NCBI RefSeq assembly: GCF_020177335.1
Contig: NZ_JAIVMG010000001.1
Location: 1-64,000 of the forward strand
DNA: 64,000 bases
Reading direction: 5' to 3'
DNA from: Stappia indica
Lineage (GTDB): Bacteria > Pseudomonadota > Alphaproteobacteria > Rhizobiales > Stappiaceae
A program made the translations under genes and the position numbers. The notes under the pieces are model-generated. The model was not told where the DNA came from, ran no database searches, and was given only the letters and a program-made list of their open reading frames with translations. Shown piece after piece: positions 19,596 to 28,610 of the stretch. Position 1 is the first letter of the stretch. Each line of letters opens with the position of its first letter.

Positions 19596-22463
19596 ATGCC
19601 GGCGACCGCAGATTTGCAGACCACCGGGGCCATCAAGGCCCCTTTTCCGACCGACACGCACAGCTCCGCAACGCCAGAGCCGGAGTATCGCGTCATCCGC
19701 CGCAATGGCGCGGTGACGCCGTTCGATCCGGGCAAGATCACGGTTGCGCTCACCAAGGCCTTTCTGGCCGTGGAGGGGGCCTCTGCGGCCGGATCGCGCC
19801 GGGTTCACGATTGTGTCGAGGAACTGACCGGCAACGTCGTGTCCGCATTGACCCGGCGTGTCGACAGCGGCCGCACCTTCCATATCGAGGACATTCAGGA
19901 TCAGGTGGAACTGGCGATGATGCGCGGCGAGCATCACCGCGTTGCCCGCGCCTATGTGCTCTATCGGGAAGAGCGCGCCCGCGAGCGCGCGGCGGCGGAG
20001 GCCACTCCGGCGGACAAGGGGGCGCCGGCGCTGCGGATGACCCTTGAGGACGGCCGGCAGGTGCCGCTCGATGAGGCGCGGCTTGTCGCGGTTGTCGCGG
20101 AAGCCTGCGCCGGGCTGGAGGCGGTGACGGCGGAGCCGATCCTGACCGAGACCCGCCGCAATCTCTATGATGGAATTCGTCAGGACGAGCTGTCGCTGGC
20201 GCCGATCCTGGCGGCACGCACCCTGGTGGAGCAGGAGCCCGACTATGCCTTCGTGTCCGCGCGGCTTTTGCTCGACCGGCTGCGCCGCGAGGCACTGAGT
20301 TTCGTCACCGGCAGGGCGGAAGAGGCGACGCAGGCGGAGATGAAGGAGCGCTACCCCGGCTACTTCCACCAGTTCGTTGAGGCGGGCATCAATGCCGAAC
20401 TGATCGACCCGGAGCTTGGCCGCTTCGACCTGGAACGGCTCGGGGCCGCCTTGAGGCCCGAACGGGACCTGACCTTCCAGTATCTGGGGCTGCAGACGCT
20501 CTACGACCGTTATTTCCTGCATGCGGGGGGAAAGCGCTTCGAGTTGCCGCAAGCGTTCTTCATGCGGGTCGCCATGGGGCTTGCGGTGCGCGAGATCGAC
20601 CGCGAGGCCCGCGCCATCGAATTCTACGACCTTTTGTCCTCCTTTGACTTCATGGCCTCGACGCCGACCCTCTTCAATTCCGGCACGCTGCGGCCGCAGC
20701 TCTCCTCCTGCTTCCTGACCACGGTCTCCGATGATCTGGAGGGGATCTTCAAGGCGGTGAAGGACAATGCGCTGCTCGCGAAATACTCTGGTGGTCTTGG
20801 CAACGACTGGACACCGGTGCGTGGGCTCGGCGCGCATATCAAGGGCACCAATGGGGAAAGCCAGGGGGTGGTTCCCTTCCTGAAGGTGGCCAATGACACG
20901 GCGATTGCCGTCAATCAGGGGGGCAAGCGAAAAGGGGCGGTCTGCGCCTATCTGGAGACCTGGCATATCGACATCGAGGAGTTCCTCGATCTGCGCAAGA
21001 ACACCGGTGACGACCGCCGCCGCACCCATGACATGAACACCGCCAACTGGGTGCCGGATCTGTTCATGGAGCGGGTCGAGGCGGATGGCACCTGGACGCT
21101 GTTCTCGCCCAATGAGACGCCGGATCTGCACGACCTTTACGGCGCGGCGTTCAAGGCGGCCTATGAGGCCCATGAAGCCCGGGCGGCGGCGGGCGATGTG
21201 CGCGTCTTCAAGACGGTGCGCGCGGTCGATCTGTGGCGGCGGATGCTGACCATGCTGTTCGAGACCGGGCATCCCTGGATCACCTTCAAGGACCCCTGCA
21301 ACATCCGCTCGCCGCAAGGCCATGTGGGTGTGGTGCATTCGTCCAACCTGTGCACGGAAATCACCCTCAACACGGCGAAGGACGAGGTCGCCGTCTGCAA
21401 TCTCGGCTCGGTCAATCTCGCCAATCACATCATCGACGGTCGGCTCGACATGGAACGGCTCGCGCGAACCGTCGGCACCGCCATGCGGATGCTCGACAAT
21501 GTGGTCGACATCAACTTCTACACCATCCCCGAAGCGCGCCGCTCCAACCTTCGCCACCGCCCCGTGGGGCTCGGCCTGATGGGCTTCCAGGATGCGCTTC
21601 AGAAGCTGGGCATCGCCTATGCCTCGGAGGAGGCGGTGGAGTTTGCCGACCGGAGCATGGAGGCGATCAGCTACCATGCGATTGCCGCCTCGGTCGACCT
21701 CAGCGCGGAGCGTGGTCGCTACGCCAGCTTTGACGGTTCGCTGTGGTCCAGAGGCGTGCTGCCCATCGACAGCATCGGGCTGTTGCAGGAGGCGCGGCCC
21801 GGTGTGGAGATGGACCGCTCGGCAACACTGGACTGGGAGGCCTTGCGCCAGCAGGTGAGGACCACCGGCATGCGCAATTCCAACGTGATGGCGATTGCCC
21901 CGACCGCGACGATCTCCAACATCTGCGGCGTGTCGCAGTCGATCGAGCCCAGCTACCAGAACCTTTTCGTCAAATCGAACATGTCGGGCGACTTTACCGT
22001 GGTGAATGCCCGGCTTGTCCATGACCTGAAGGCGCGGGGATTGTGGGACGAGGTGATGATGTCGGACCTGAAGTATTTCGACGGGTCCGTCGGGCAGATC
22101 GACCGGGTGCCGGACGATCTCAAGGCGCTTTATGCGACAGCCTTCGAAATCGATTCCGCCTGGCTGATCGAAGCGGCCTCACGCCGTCAGAAATGGATCG
22201 ATCAGGCCCAGTCGCTGAACCTTTACATCGCCAATCCGAGCGGGCGGAAGCTCGACGCGCTTTACCGGCTGGCCTGGAAGAAGGGTCTGAAGACCACCTA
22301 TTACCTGCGCTCGCGCTCCGCCACCCATGTGGAGAAGTCGACGCTGAAGGGCACGGACGGCAAGCTGAACGCGGTGTCTTCTGTGGCTGCTACGGCCGAG
22401 CCGGGAAGCGCCTGGGGCGGGGCCTGCGCCATCGACGATCCGGACTGCGAGGCGTGTCAGTAA
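19596..22463 (+). CDS. nrdA: Ribonucleoside-diphosphate reductase, alpha subunit (class Ia)
   Basis: 955 residues from MPATADLQTT; GGGGA sits just upstream and an earlier in-frame GTG at 19503 lacks such a site. Two consecutive ATP-cone domains precede the catalytic barrel (about residues 30-120, beginning RRNGAVTPFD, and about 140-240). Catalytic cysteines are visible in LSSCFLTT and NLCTEITLN, and the C-terminal redox pair is DCEACQ at the very end. Cytoplasmic; reduces NDPs to dNDPs with NrdB. Two N-terminal ATP cones point to allosteric overall-activity control. The gene is under the B12 riboswitch and precedes nrdB by 81 bases. Confidence 0.96.
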   Translation: MPATADLQTTGAIKAPFPTDTHSSATPEPEYRVIRRNGAVTPFDPGKITVALTKAFLAVEGASAAGSRRVHDCVEELTGNVVSALTRRVDSGRTFHIEDIQDQVELAMMRGEHHRVARAYVLYREERARERAAAEATPADKGAPALRMTLEDGRQVPLDEARLVAVVAEACAGLEAVTAEPILTETRRNLYDGIRQDELSLAPILAARTLVEQEPDYAFVSARLLLDRLRREALSFVTGRAEEATQAEMKERYPGYFHQFVEAGINAELIDPELGRFDLERLGAALRPERDLTFQYLGLQTLYDRYFLHAGGKRFELPQAFFMRVAMGLAVREIDREARAIEFYDLLSSFDFMASTPTLFNSGTLRPQLSSCFLTTVSDDLEGIFKAVKDNALLAKYSGGLGNDWTPVRGLGAHIKGTNGESQGVVPFLKVANDTAIAVNQGGKRKGAVCAYLETWHIDIEEFLDLRKNTGDDRRRTHDMNTANWVPDLFMERVEADGTWTLFSPNETPDLHDLYGAAFKAAYEAHEARAAAGDVRVFKTVRAVDLWRRMLTMLFETGHPWITFKDPCNIRSPQGHVGVVHSSNLCTEITLNTAKDEVAVCNLGSVNLANHIIDGRLDMERLARTVGTAMRMLDNVVDINFYTIPEARRSNLRHRPVGLGLMGFQDALQKLGIAYASEEAVEFADRSMEAISYHAIAASVDLSAERGRYASFDGSLWSRGVLPIDSIGLLQEARPGVEMDRSATLDWEALRQQVRTTGMRNSNVMAIAPTATISNICGVSQSIEPSYQNLFVKSNMSGDFTVVNARLVHDLKARGLWDEVMMSDLKYFDGSVGQIDRVPDDLKALYATAFEIDSAWLIEAASRRQKWIDQAQSLNLYIANPSGRKLDALYRLAWKKGLKTTYYLRSRSATHVEKSTLKGTDGKLNAVSSVAATAEPGSAWGGACAIDDPDCEACQ

Positions 22464-22544
22464 GACGCGACGAGAGAAGACACCAAAGACGCCGGCGCGT
22501 GAGTGCGCGCGCCGGATCCCCAGACCGTTTTCAAGGAAATTCCG

Positions 22545-23669
22545 ATGCTCGATTGGTCCGATCCCTCATCCGTCCCCACCCCCAGGCCGGCGCCCGCCGA
22601 TGACGCTGCCCCCACCGATGCCACCGGCCTTGGCGAAATCGAACGCGGCGGCGCGCGCGTGTCCGTCGATGACAAGCGCATGATCAACGCCCGTGCCGAC
22701 GTGAACCAGCTCCTGCCGCTCAAATACCGCTGGGCCTGGGAGAAATACCTGTCCGGCTGCAACAACCACTGGATGCCGACGGAAGTGTCGATGCAGGCGG
22801 ACATCGCGCTGTGGAAGTCGCGCGATGGTCTGACCGACGACGAACGGCGGATGCTGAAGCGTAACCTCGGCTTCTTCGCCGCCTCGGAAAGCCTGGTCGC
22901 CAACAACATCGTGCTGGCGATCTACCGCCATCTCACCAATCCGGAGTGCCGCCAGTACCTGCTGCGCCAAGCCTTCGAGGAGGCCATCCATACCCATACG
23001 TTCCAGTACATCGTGGAAAGCCTGGCGCTCGACGAGGGGGAGTTGTTCAACATGTATCGCGAGGTGCCCTCGATCACCGACAAGGCGGCCTGGGCGCTGA
23101 AACACACGCAGAACCTGGACGATCCGGAGTTCCGGACGGGAACGCCGGAGGCCGATCAGGCGTTCCTGCGCGATCTGGTGGCGTTCTATGTCATCTTCGA
23201 AGGTATGTGGTTCTACACTGGCTTCGCGCAGATCCTGTCGCTGGGACGGCGCAACAAGATGGTCGGGATCGCCGAGCAGTATCAGTACATCCTGCGAGAT
23301 GAATCGATCCATCTGAACTTCGGCATCGACGTCATCAACCAGATCAAACTGGAGAACCCGCATCTGTGGAGCGCGGCGTTCCAGGAGGAGGTGCGGGGGA
23401 TGATCGCCGAGGCGGCGGAACTGGAGGCCGCATACGGGCGCGACACCATTCCGCGCGGCTTCCTCGGGCTCAATGCAGCGCTCTGCGAGCAATACATGCA
23501 TTTCATCGCCAACCGGCGCTGCGCGCAGCTTGGCCTTCAGCCGGTCTATGCGGAGACGGAAAATCCCTTCCCGTGGATGAGCGAGGCGATGGACCTGAAG
23601 AAGGAGAAGAACTTCTTCGAAACCCGCGTCATCGAGTACCAGAACGGCGGCGCGCTGAGCTGGGACTGA
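22545..23669 (+). CDS. nrdB: Ribonucleoside-diphosphate reductase, beta subunit
   Basis: 374-residue R2-type radical subunit beginning MLDWSDP after an AAGGA site. Metal ligands are seen in [10 protein letters not shown] and [10 protein letters not shown], characteristic of the ferritin-like diiron R2 fold. The N-terminal about 40 residues are Pro/Ala-rich and variable. It generates the tyrosyl (or metal) radical for NrdA. Downstream lies a convergent hairpin and then a sulfatase gene on the opposite strand. Confidence 0.95.
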   Translation: MLDWSDPSSVPTPRPAPADDAAPTDATGLGEIERGGARVSVDDKRMINARADVNQLLPLKYRWAWEKYLSGCNNHWMPTEVSMQADIALWKSRDGLTDDERRMLKRNLGFFAASESLVANNIVLAIYRHLTNPECRQYLLRQAFEEAIHTHTFQYIVESLALDEGELFNMYREVPSITDKAAWALKHTQNLDDPEFRTGTPEADQAFLRDLVAFYVIFEGMWFYTGFAQILSLGRRNKMVGIAEQYQYILRDESIHLNFGIDVINQIKLENPHLWSAAFQEEVRGMIAEAAELEAAYGRDTIPRGFLGLNAALCEQYMHFIANRRCAQLGLQPVYAETENPFPWMSEAMDLKKEKNFFETRVIEYQNGGALSWD

Positions 23670-23677
23670 GAGGCGAG

Positions 23678-23710
23678 GCCCCCCGCAAGGCATCAGTGAT
23701 TGCGGGGGGC
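23678..23710. terminator. Hairpin between convergent nrdB and sulfatase genes
   Basis: Perfect 11-bp inverted repeat GCCCCCCGCAA / TTGCGGGGGGC with an 11-nt loop in the 51-bp gap. No U-tract on either strand; it may stop transcription only weakly. Confidence 0.5.
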
Positions 23711-23720
23711 AGGCCGGGGC

Positions 23721-26249
23721 CTATTCGCTTGAGCTGTTGTTGCGCATGGCGGATTTGAGCTTTTCGATATCGGCTTCCGACAGTTGCGGCCGGTCCACCT
23801 TGATCGTCAACTTTTCCAGCTTGGCGGTCAGGGGGAAGGGCGGCTGGTAGTCGGCGTCATTGACGCCGGTCAGGGTGTCGGAGCCGATGTCGAACGCCTC
23901 GTCCCATTGCAGGATCATCGGCAGGGTCTTCTCCATCTTGCGGGTGTCGACCGTCTTGCCATCCACCTTCAGTGTTCCGGTGCCGGAGCGGCCTAGACCA
24001 CTGAAGCTGTTGTAGCGCAGGGTGCCGGCGCCAATTCCGTCATAGTCGAACGCAAACTCGACCGTATGCCGGCCAGGCGTCAGCACGTCCGGTCCTTCCC
24101 ATTTGATGCGCTCCAGATCGATGAGGTTCCACAGGAAGACCGGCTTGCCCTTCAACAGGTAGAAGCCGTAGCCGGCGAACCGGCCGCCTGAGGTCAGGAT
24201 CATGCCTTCCGCGCCGCCCTCCGGGACGGTGATTTCCGCTGTGATCGTATAGGAGCTGTTGAGGAGCACGGGGGAATCCCCCTGCGGCAGTCCGGTCATC
24301 GGCTGAGTGTAGACGAACTCGCTGCGGCCCGCGGTGATATTCGGGCGCGGCGCGCCGAGCCGGGCGGCAACCGAGGCGTCCATCGGGAAGACCTGATACT
24401 TCTTCGCCTCCGCGATGAACATCGCCTTCAGCTCCTTCACCTTGTCCGGGTGCTGGTCGGCGATGTTGCGCGACTGGCTGTAGTCCTTGGTCAGGTCATA
24501 AAGTTCAAGCACCTGATTGTTCAGAGGATCGGTGTTCGCCGGACCATAGGCCTCCCAGGGCGCGCGGTTCACCTCTGTGCTGAGCAGCCAGCCTTCGTGA
24601 TAGAGCGCCCATTGACCCATCATCTCGAAGTACTGCGTCTTGTGCCGTGACGGTTCGTCGGCGTTTTCCTTGTCGAAGGTATAGGCGAAACTCGTCCCCT
24701 CGATCGGCGCCTGCTTGATGCCGTCCACATACTCGGGGGCGGGGATGCCGGAGACTTCGAGAAGGGTCGGCACCACGTCGATCACATGCATGAACTGGGT
24801 GCGCAGGCCGCCCTTGTCCGTGATGCGGGCCGGCCAGGAGATGGCCATGTTCTGGCGAATGCCGCCAAGCTTGGAGGCGTTCTGCTTGAACCAGGTGAAG
24901 GGCGCATCAAAGGCCCAGGACCAGCCCGCCGACATATGGTTGTAGGTCTGCTCGGTGCCCCAGGTGTCGTACCACTTCATCTGGGCTTCGACCGGAACGG
25001 AGACGCCATTGAAAAACGCCACTTCGTTGGGCGTGCCAAACGGTCCGCCCTCGGCGCTGGTGCCGTTGTCGCCATTGATATAGATGATCAGCGTGTTTTC
25101 CAGCTTGCCCATGTCCTCGATGGCCTGAATGACACGGCCGATTTCATGGTCGCTGTAGGCGGCATAGGCGGCGAAGACCTCCACCTGGCGGATGTAGAGC
25201 TTCTGTTCCTCGGCGCTGAGGTCTTCCCAGTTCTTGAGGACCTTCTCCGGCCAGGGGGCAAGCTCGGTGTCCGCGGGGATCACGCCAAGCCGCTTCTGGT
25301 TCTCGAAGATCCGCGCCTGGAGCTTGTTCCAGCCATCGTCGAACAGGTGCATGGCCCGGATTTTCTCGACCCATTCCTTCGTCGGGTGGTGGGGAGCGTG
25401 GGTCGCGCCCGGCGCGTATTTCACGAAGAACGGCTTGTCCGGGACGGTTTGATTGAGACGGCCGAGGTAGGCGATCGCATCATCGGCCATGCCGGTTACA
25501 AGGTTCCACTCTGGCTGGCCCGTGAACGGGTAGATCTGGGTGGTGTTGCGGAAGAGGTTCGGTTGCCACTGATTGGCGTCGCCGCCGACGAAGCCGTAGA
25601 AATATTCAAACCCCATGCCTGCCGGCCATTGATCGAACGGCCCGGCCTGGCTGGCGGCGAAGGCCGGCGTGTTATGGTTCTTGCCGAACCAGGAGGTGGC
25701 ATAGCCATTGTCGCGCAGGATCTTGCCGATGGTGGCCTTGTCCTCCGGGATGATGCTGTTGTAGCCAGGGAAACCCGTCGACTGTTCGGAGATCACGCCA
25801 AAGCCCGCGGAGTGATGGTTCCGCCCGGTGATGAGCGCGGCGCGTGTCGGTGAGCACAGTGCCGTGGAATGAATGTTGGTGTAGCGCAGGCCTTCCTGCG
25901 CCAGCCGGTCCATGGTCGGGGTCGGGATCACGCCGCCAAATGTGCTCGGGACGCCAAAGCCGGCATCATCGGTGATGATCAGCAGAACATTGGGAGCCTG
26001 CGGCGGTGGCACGATGCGCGGTGGCCACCACGGCTCGGAGGAAAGTGCATCTTCCTTGATCTCACCGCCGAATGTCGGGTCCGGCGCCGGCAACCGCGTG
26101 CCCTCGATGGTGCTGGTGGCGCTAGGCGAGCCCAATGTTCCTGTCACTTCGATGGCGGCTGCGCTTCCACAGGTTCCGGCGATAACCGCAAGCGTCGTCA
26201 GTGTTGAAGAGAACCTGCGCACAGTGGCTATTGTTGTTTTGCTGCTCAC
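23721..26249 (-). CDS. Secreted arylsulfatase (Cys-type)
   Basis: 842 residues. The GTG start has an AGGAGG site a few bases upstream. N-terminal signal peptide (to about residue 32), a spacer, then the sulfatase domain: metal-binding LLIITDDAGFG near residue 91, and the formylglycine motif CSPTRAALITGRN near residue 132 (C-X-P-X-R). A C-terminal beta-rich extension (about 640-800) follows. Periplasmic or secreted hydrolase of sulfate esters; it needs a formylglycine-generating enzyme, which is not in this window. Divergent from the second sulfatase. Confidence 0.92.
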   Translation of the reverse strand: MSSKTTIATVRRFSSTLTTLAVIAGTCGSAAAIEVTGTLGSPSATSTIEGTRLPAPDPTFGGEIKEDALSSEPWWPPRIVPPPQAPNVLLIITDDAGFGVPSTFGGVIPTPTMDRLAQEGLRYTNIHSTALCSPTRAALITGRNHHSAGFGVISEQSTGFPGYNSIIPEDKATIGKILRDNGYATSWFGKNHNTPAFAASQAGPFDQWPAGMGFEYFYGFVGGDANQWQPNLFRNTTQIYPFTGQPEWNLVTGMADDAIAYLGRLNQTVPDKPFFVKYAPGATHAPHHPTKEWVEKIRAMHLFDDGWNKLQARIFENQKRLGVIPADTELAPWPEKVLKNWEDLSAEEQKLYIRQVEVFAAYAAYSDHEIGRVIQAIEDMGKLENTLIIYINGDNGTSAEGGPFGTPNEVAFFNGVSVPVEAQMKWYDTWGTEQTYNHMSAGWSWAFDAPFTWFKQNASKLGGIRQNMAISWPARITDKGGLRTQFMHVIDVVPTLLEVSGIPAPEYVDGIKQAPIEGTSFAYTFDKENADEPSRHKTQYFEMMGQWALYHEGWLLSTEVNRAPWEAYGPANTDPLNNQVLELYDLTKDYSQSRNIADQHPDKVKELKAMFIAEAKKYQVFPMDASVAARLGAPRPNITAGRSEFVYTQPMTGLPQGDSPVLLNSSYTITAEITVPEGGAEGMILTSGGRFAGYGFYLLKGKPVFLWNLIDLERIKWEGPDVLTPGRHTVEFAFDYDGIGAGTLRYNSFSGLGRSGTGTLKVDGKTVDTRKMEKTLPMILQWDEAFDIGSDTLTGVNDADYQPPFPLTAKLEKLTIKVDRPQLSEADIEKLKSAMRNNSSSE

Positions 26250-26721
26250 CTTGGCCTCCTGCCTTCAAGACTTGTTTTTCAATGACGTAGAGGTGGATTC
26301 TGAAAAGACCCTACCGTTCCCGACGTCGTCTTTGTTGTCTCGAAATTCCGGTTGGATGTCTTCGGGGCTCGTTTCGGCGCATTCCAGATCGCGGGCGGAA
26401 AATGCATTTTGTATGAAAGCATGTATTTCATGGATTGAAAATAATGAATCCTGCATTCATGATTTGTACTTGATGATCCGATCGCCGATACACCGCTGAT
26501 GGTTCCAGCGGGGGCGGCTTTTGTCCGGCGCTGGGCATGCCTTGCATTGGGGGCATCGTCAGCATGAAGGACGGCTGGACGCGGATTTTCCCCGAGTAGC
26601 GGGAAGGGGAGCGGCGCTTCTGCCGTGCGCCCGCGACGCTTAAATGCTTTTGGCGTGTCCCAATGGATGCGGGGAATTTGATCTCTTATTTGTTTCAATG
26701 CGTTGGAAAAGGGAGAGGACA
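26250..26721. other. Divergent sulfatase promoter region with palindromes
   Basis: 472 bp without a supported gene, much more A+T-rich than the surroundings from about 26400 to 26470. It contains a near-perfect palindrome at 26440-26464 (arms AATAATGAAT and ATTCATGATT, 9 of 10 pairs, five-base centre) and a second one at 26413-26431 (ATGAAA-N7-TTTCAT). These could be operators shared by the two sulfatase genes. Confidence 0.5.
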
Positions 26722-28347
26722 ATGCTTGGGAGAACGAGGCATCGTGAATTTCCGAAATTCCTGAGAGTATCCGCGGTGGTCCTGGGGACAGGCGTTCTGG
26801 CCTGCGGGATTGCCGCGCTGGCAACGCTTTCCGCCGCGCAGGCACAGGAGGACGCCAAGCCGAACATCCTGGTGATCTGGGGCGATGATATCGGCACCTG
26901 GAACATCAGCTTCAACAACCGGGGCATGATGGGCTACGAGACGCCGAACATCGACCGGATCGCCAAGGAAGGTCTCAGCTTTACCGATTACTATGCGCAG
27001 CAGAGCTGCACCGCCGGACGTGCGGCCTTCATCGGCGGCAACGTGCCGGTGCGCACCGGCATGACCAAGGTGGGATTGCCCGGCGCCGAGCAGGGCTGGC
27101 AGAAAACCGATGTGACCATGGCGACGGTGCTGAAGTCGGAGGGCTATGCCACCGGCCAGTTCGGCAAGAACCATCAGGGTGACCGGGACGAGCACCTGCC
27201 GACGATGCATGGTTTCGACGAGTTCCTGGGCAATCTCTATCACCTGAATGCGGAGGAAGAGCCGGAAAACCGTGATTACCCGGGCGATATGGTGCTGGCC
27301 AACGGCAAGACCTTCCGCGAACAGTTCGGCCCGCGCGGGGTCATTCACTCCTGGGCCAACGAGGACGGCACCCAGCGCATCGAGGATACCGGGCCGCTCA
27401 CCCGGAAGCGCATGGAAACGGTGGACGAGGAAACGGTCGCCGCCGCCATGGATTTCATCAAGCGTCAGCACGAGGCGGGCAAGCCGTTCTTCGTGTGGTG
27501 GAATGCGACCCGGATGCATTTCCGCACCCATGTGAAGGAGGAGCACAAGGGGATCGCCGGCCCAAGCGGCAACAACTACCACGACGGTATGGTCGAGCAT
27601 GACATGCTGGTGGGCGAGTTGCTGAAGCAGCTCGACGATCTGGGCATCGCCGACAACACGGTGGTGATGTACGGGACCGATAACGGCCCCCACTACAACA
27701 CCTGGCCCGACGCGGGCACCACCCCGTTCCGCAGCGAGAAGAACTCGAACTGGGAAGGCGCCTACCGGGTGCCGGCCTTCGTGCGCTGGCCGGGGCGCTT
27801 CCCGGCGGGCAAGACCCTGAACGGCATCGTCGCCCATGAGGACTGGCTGCCGACCTTCGCAGCCATCGCCGGCAATGCCGATATCAAGGCACAACTGCGC
27901 GAAGGGGTAGAGCTGAACGGGCGGAGCTATCGCAACTATATCGATGGCTACAACCAGCTTGCGTATCTGGAAGGCAAGGGTGAAGCGCCGCGTCATGAGT
28001 TCTGGTACGTCAACGACGATGGCAACGTGGTTGCCGCGCGCTACGACGACTGGAAGGTGGTGTTTCTGGAGAACCGGGGGCAGGCGTTCGGGGTCTGGCG
28101 CGAACCGTTCATCGAACTGCGGACGCCGCTGCTGTTCAACCTGCGCCGCGATCCGTTCGAGCGGGCCCAGCACAATTCGAACACCTACAATGACTGGTTC
28201 CTCGACCGTGCGTTCATTCTGGTGCCGATCCAGGCACTGGCCGCTCAGTTCCTCAAGACCATGACGGAGTATCCGCCGAGCCAGACGCCCGGTTCGTTCA
28301 ACCTCAGCAGCATTGAGAAAAAGCTGAGCGAAGGCCTGGCGAACTGA
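26722..28347 (+). CDS. Secreted arylsulfatase (C-X-A-X-R type)
   Basis: 541 residues from MLGRTRHREF; the GGGAGAGG site at 26711-26718 supports this ATG rather than the longer frame. Signal peptide to about residue 40 (LSAAQAQ). Sulfatase domain with NILVIWGDDIG metal site and active-site motif CTAGRAAFIGG near residue 93, that is C-X-A-X-R instead of C-X-P-X-R. The C-terminal part (YNDWFLDRAFILVPIQ) is typical of the arylsulfatase subfamily often found in marine and soil proteobacteria. Divergent from a C-X-P-X-R sulfatase, followed by DUF3300 and DUF2950 genes. Confidence 0.92.
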   Translation: MLGRTRHREFPKFLRVSAVVLGTGVLACGIAALATLSAAQAQEDAKPNILVIWGDDIGTWNISFNNRGMMGYETPNIDRIAKEGLSFTDYYAQQSCTAGRAAFIGGNVPVRTGMTKVGLPGAEQGWQKTDVTMATVLKSEGYATGQFGKNHQGDRDEHLPTMHGFDEFLGNLYHLNAEEEPENRDYPGDMVLANGKTFREQFGPRGVIHSWANEDGTQRIEDTGPLTRKRMETVDEETVAAAMDFIKRQHEAGKPFFVWWNATRMHFRTHVKEEHKGIAGPSGNNYHDGMVEHDMLVGELLKQLDDLGIADNTVVMYGTDNGPHYNTWPDAGTTPFRSEKNSNWEGAYRVPAFVRWPGRFPAGKTLNGIVAHEDWLPTFAAIAGNADIKAQLREGVELNGRSYRNYIDGYNQLAYLEGKGEAPRHEFWYVNDDGNVVAARYDDWKVVFLENRGQAFGVWREPFIELRTPLLFNLRRDPFERAQHNSNTYNDWFLDRAFILVPIQALAAQFLKTMTEYPPSQTPGSFNLSSIEKKLSEGLAN

Positions 28348-28395
28348 CGAGACACGATTGTCTCCCTGAAGGGGGCGGTCTTGCACGCACGATCG

Positions 28396-28423
28396 GCCGG
28401 GCGGCTCCCGTGAGCCGCCCGGC
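28396..28423 (+). terminator. GC-rich hairpin after the second sulfatase
   Basis: Perfect 12-bp stem GCCGGGCGGCTC / GAGCCGCCCGGC with loop CCGT, about 50 bases after the stop codon. No U-tract follows, so intrinsic termination is uncertain. It may also protect the 3' end of the transcript. Confidence 0.45.
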
Positions 28424-28610
28424 TGGTATGGCTCGCCTCCTGCGGCCTGACGTTGTACCATGCATGGGCTGAAGCCGGCAGGAGGGCCATCGCCCGCGCC
28501 TGCAACCGGGCTCAAGCGTGGAGCGGGTGTCATATCCCCGCTCCACCTGTACGCATGAACAGGAAACGAACCGGCACCGTGCGCACCGCCGTTCGAGGGA
28601 GGAGGGTTCA

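Noticed and set aside
19398-22022. 874-codon minus-strand ORF over nrdA and the riboswitch.
   Set aside because: Antisense shadow; nrdA on the plus strand has all catalytic motifs.
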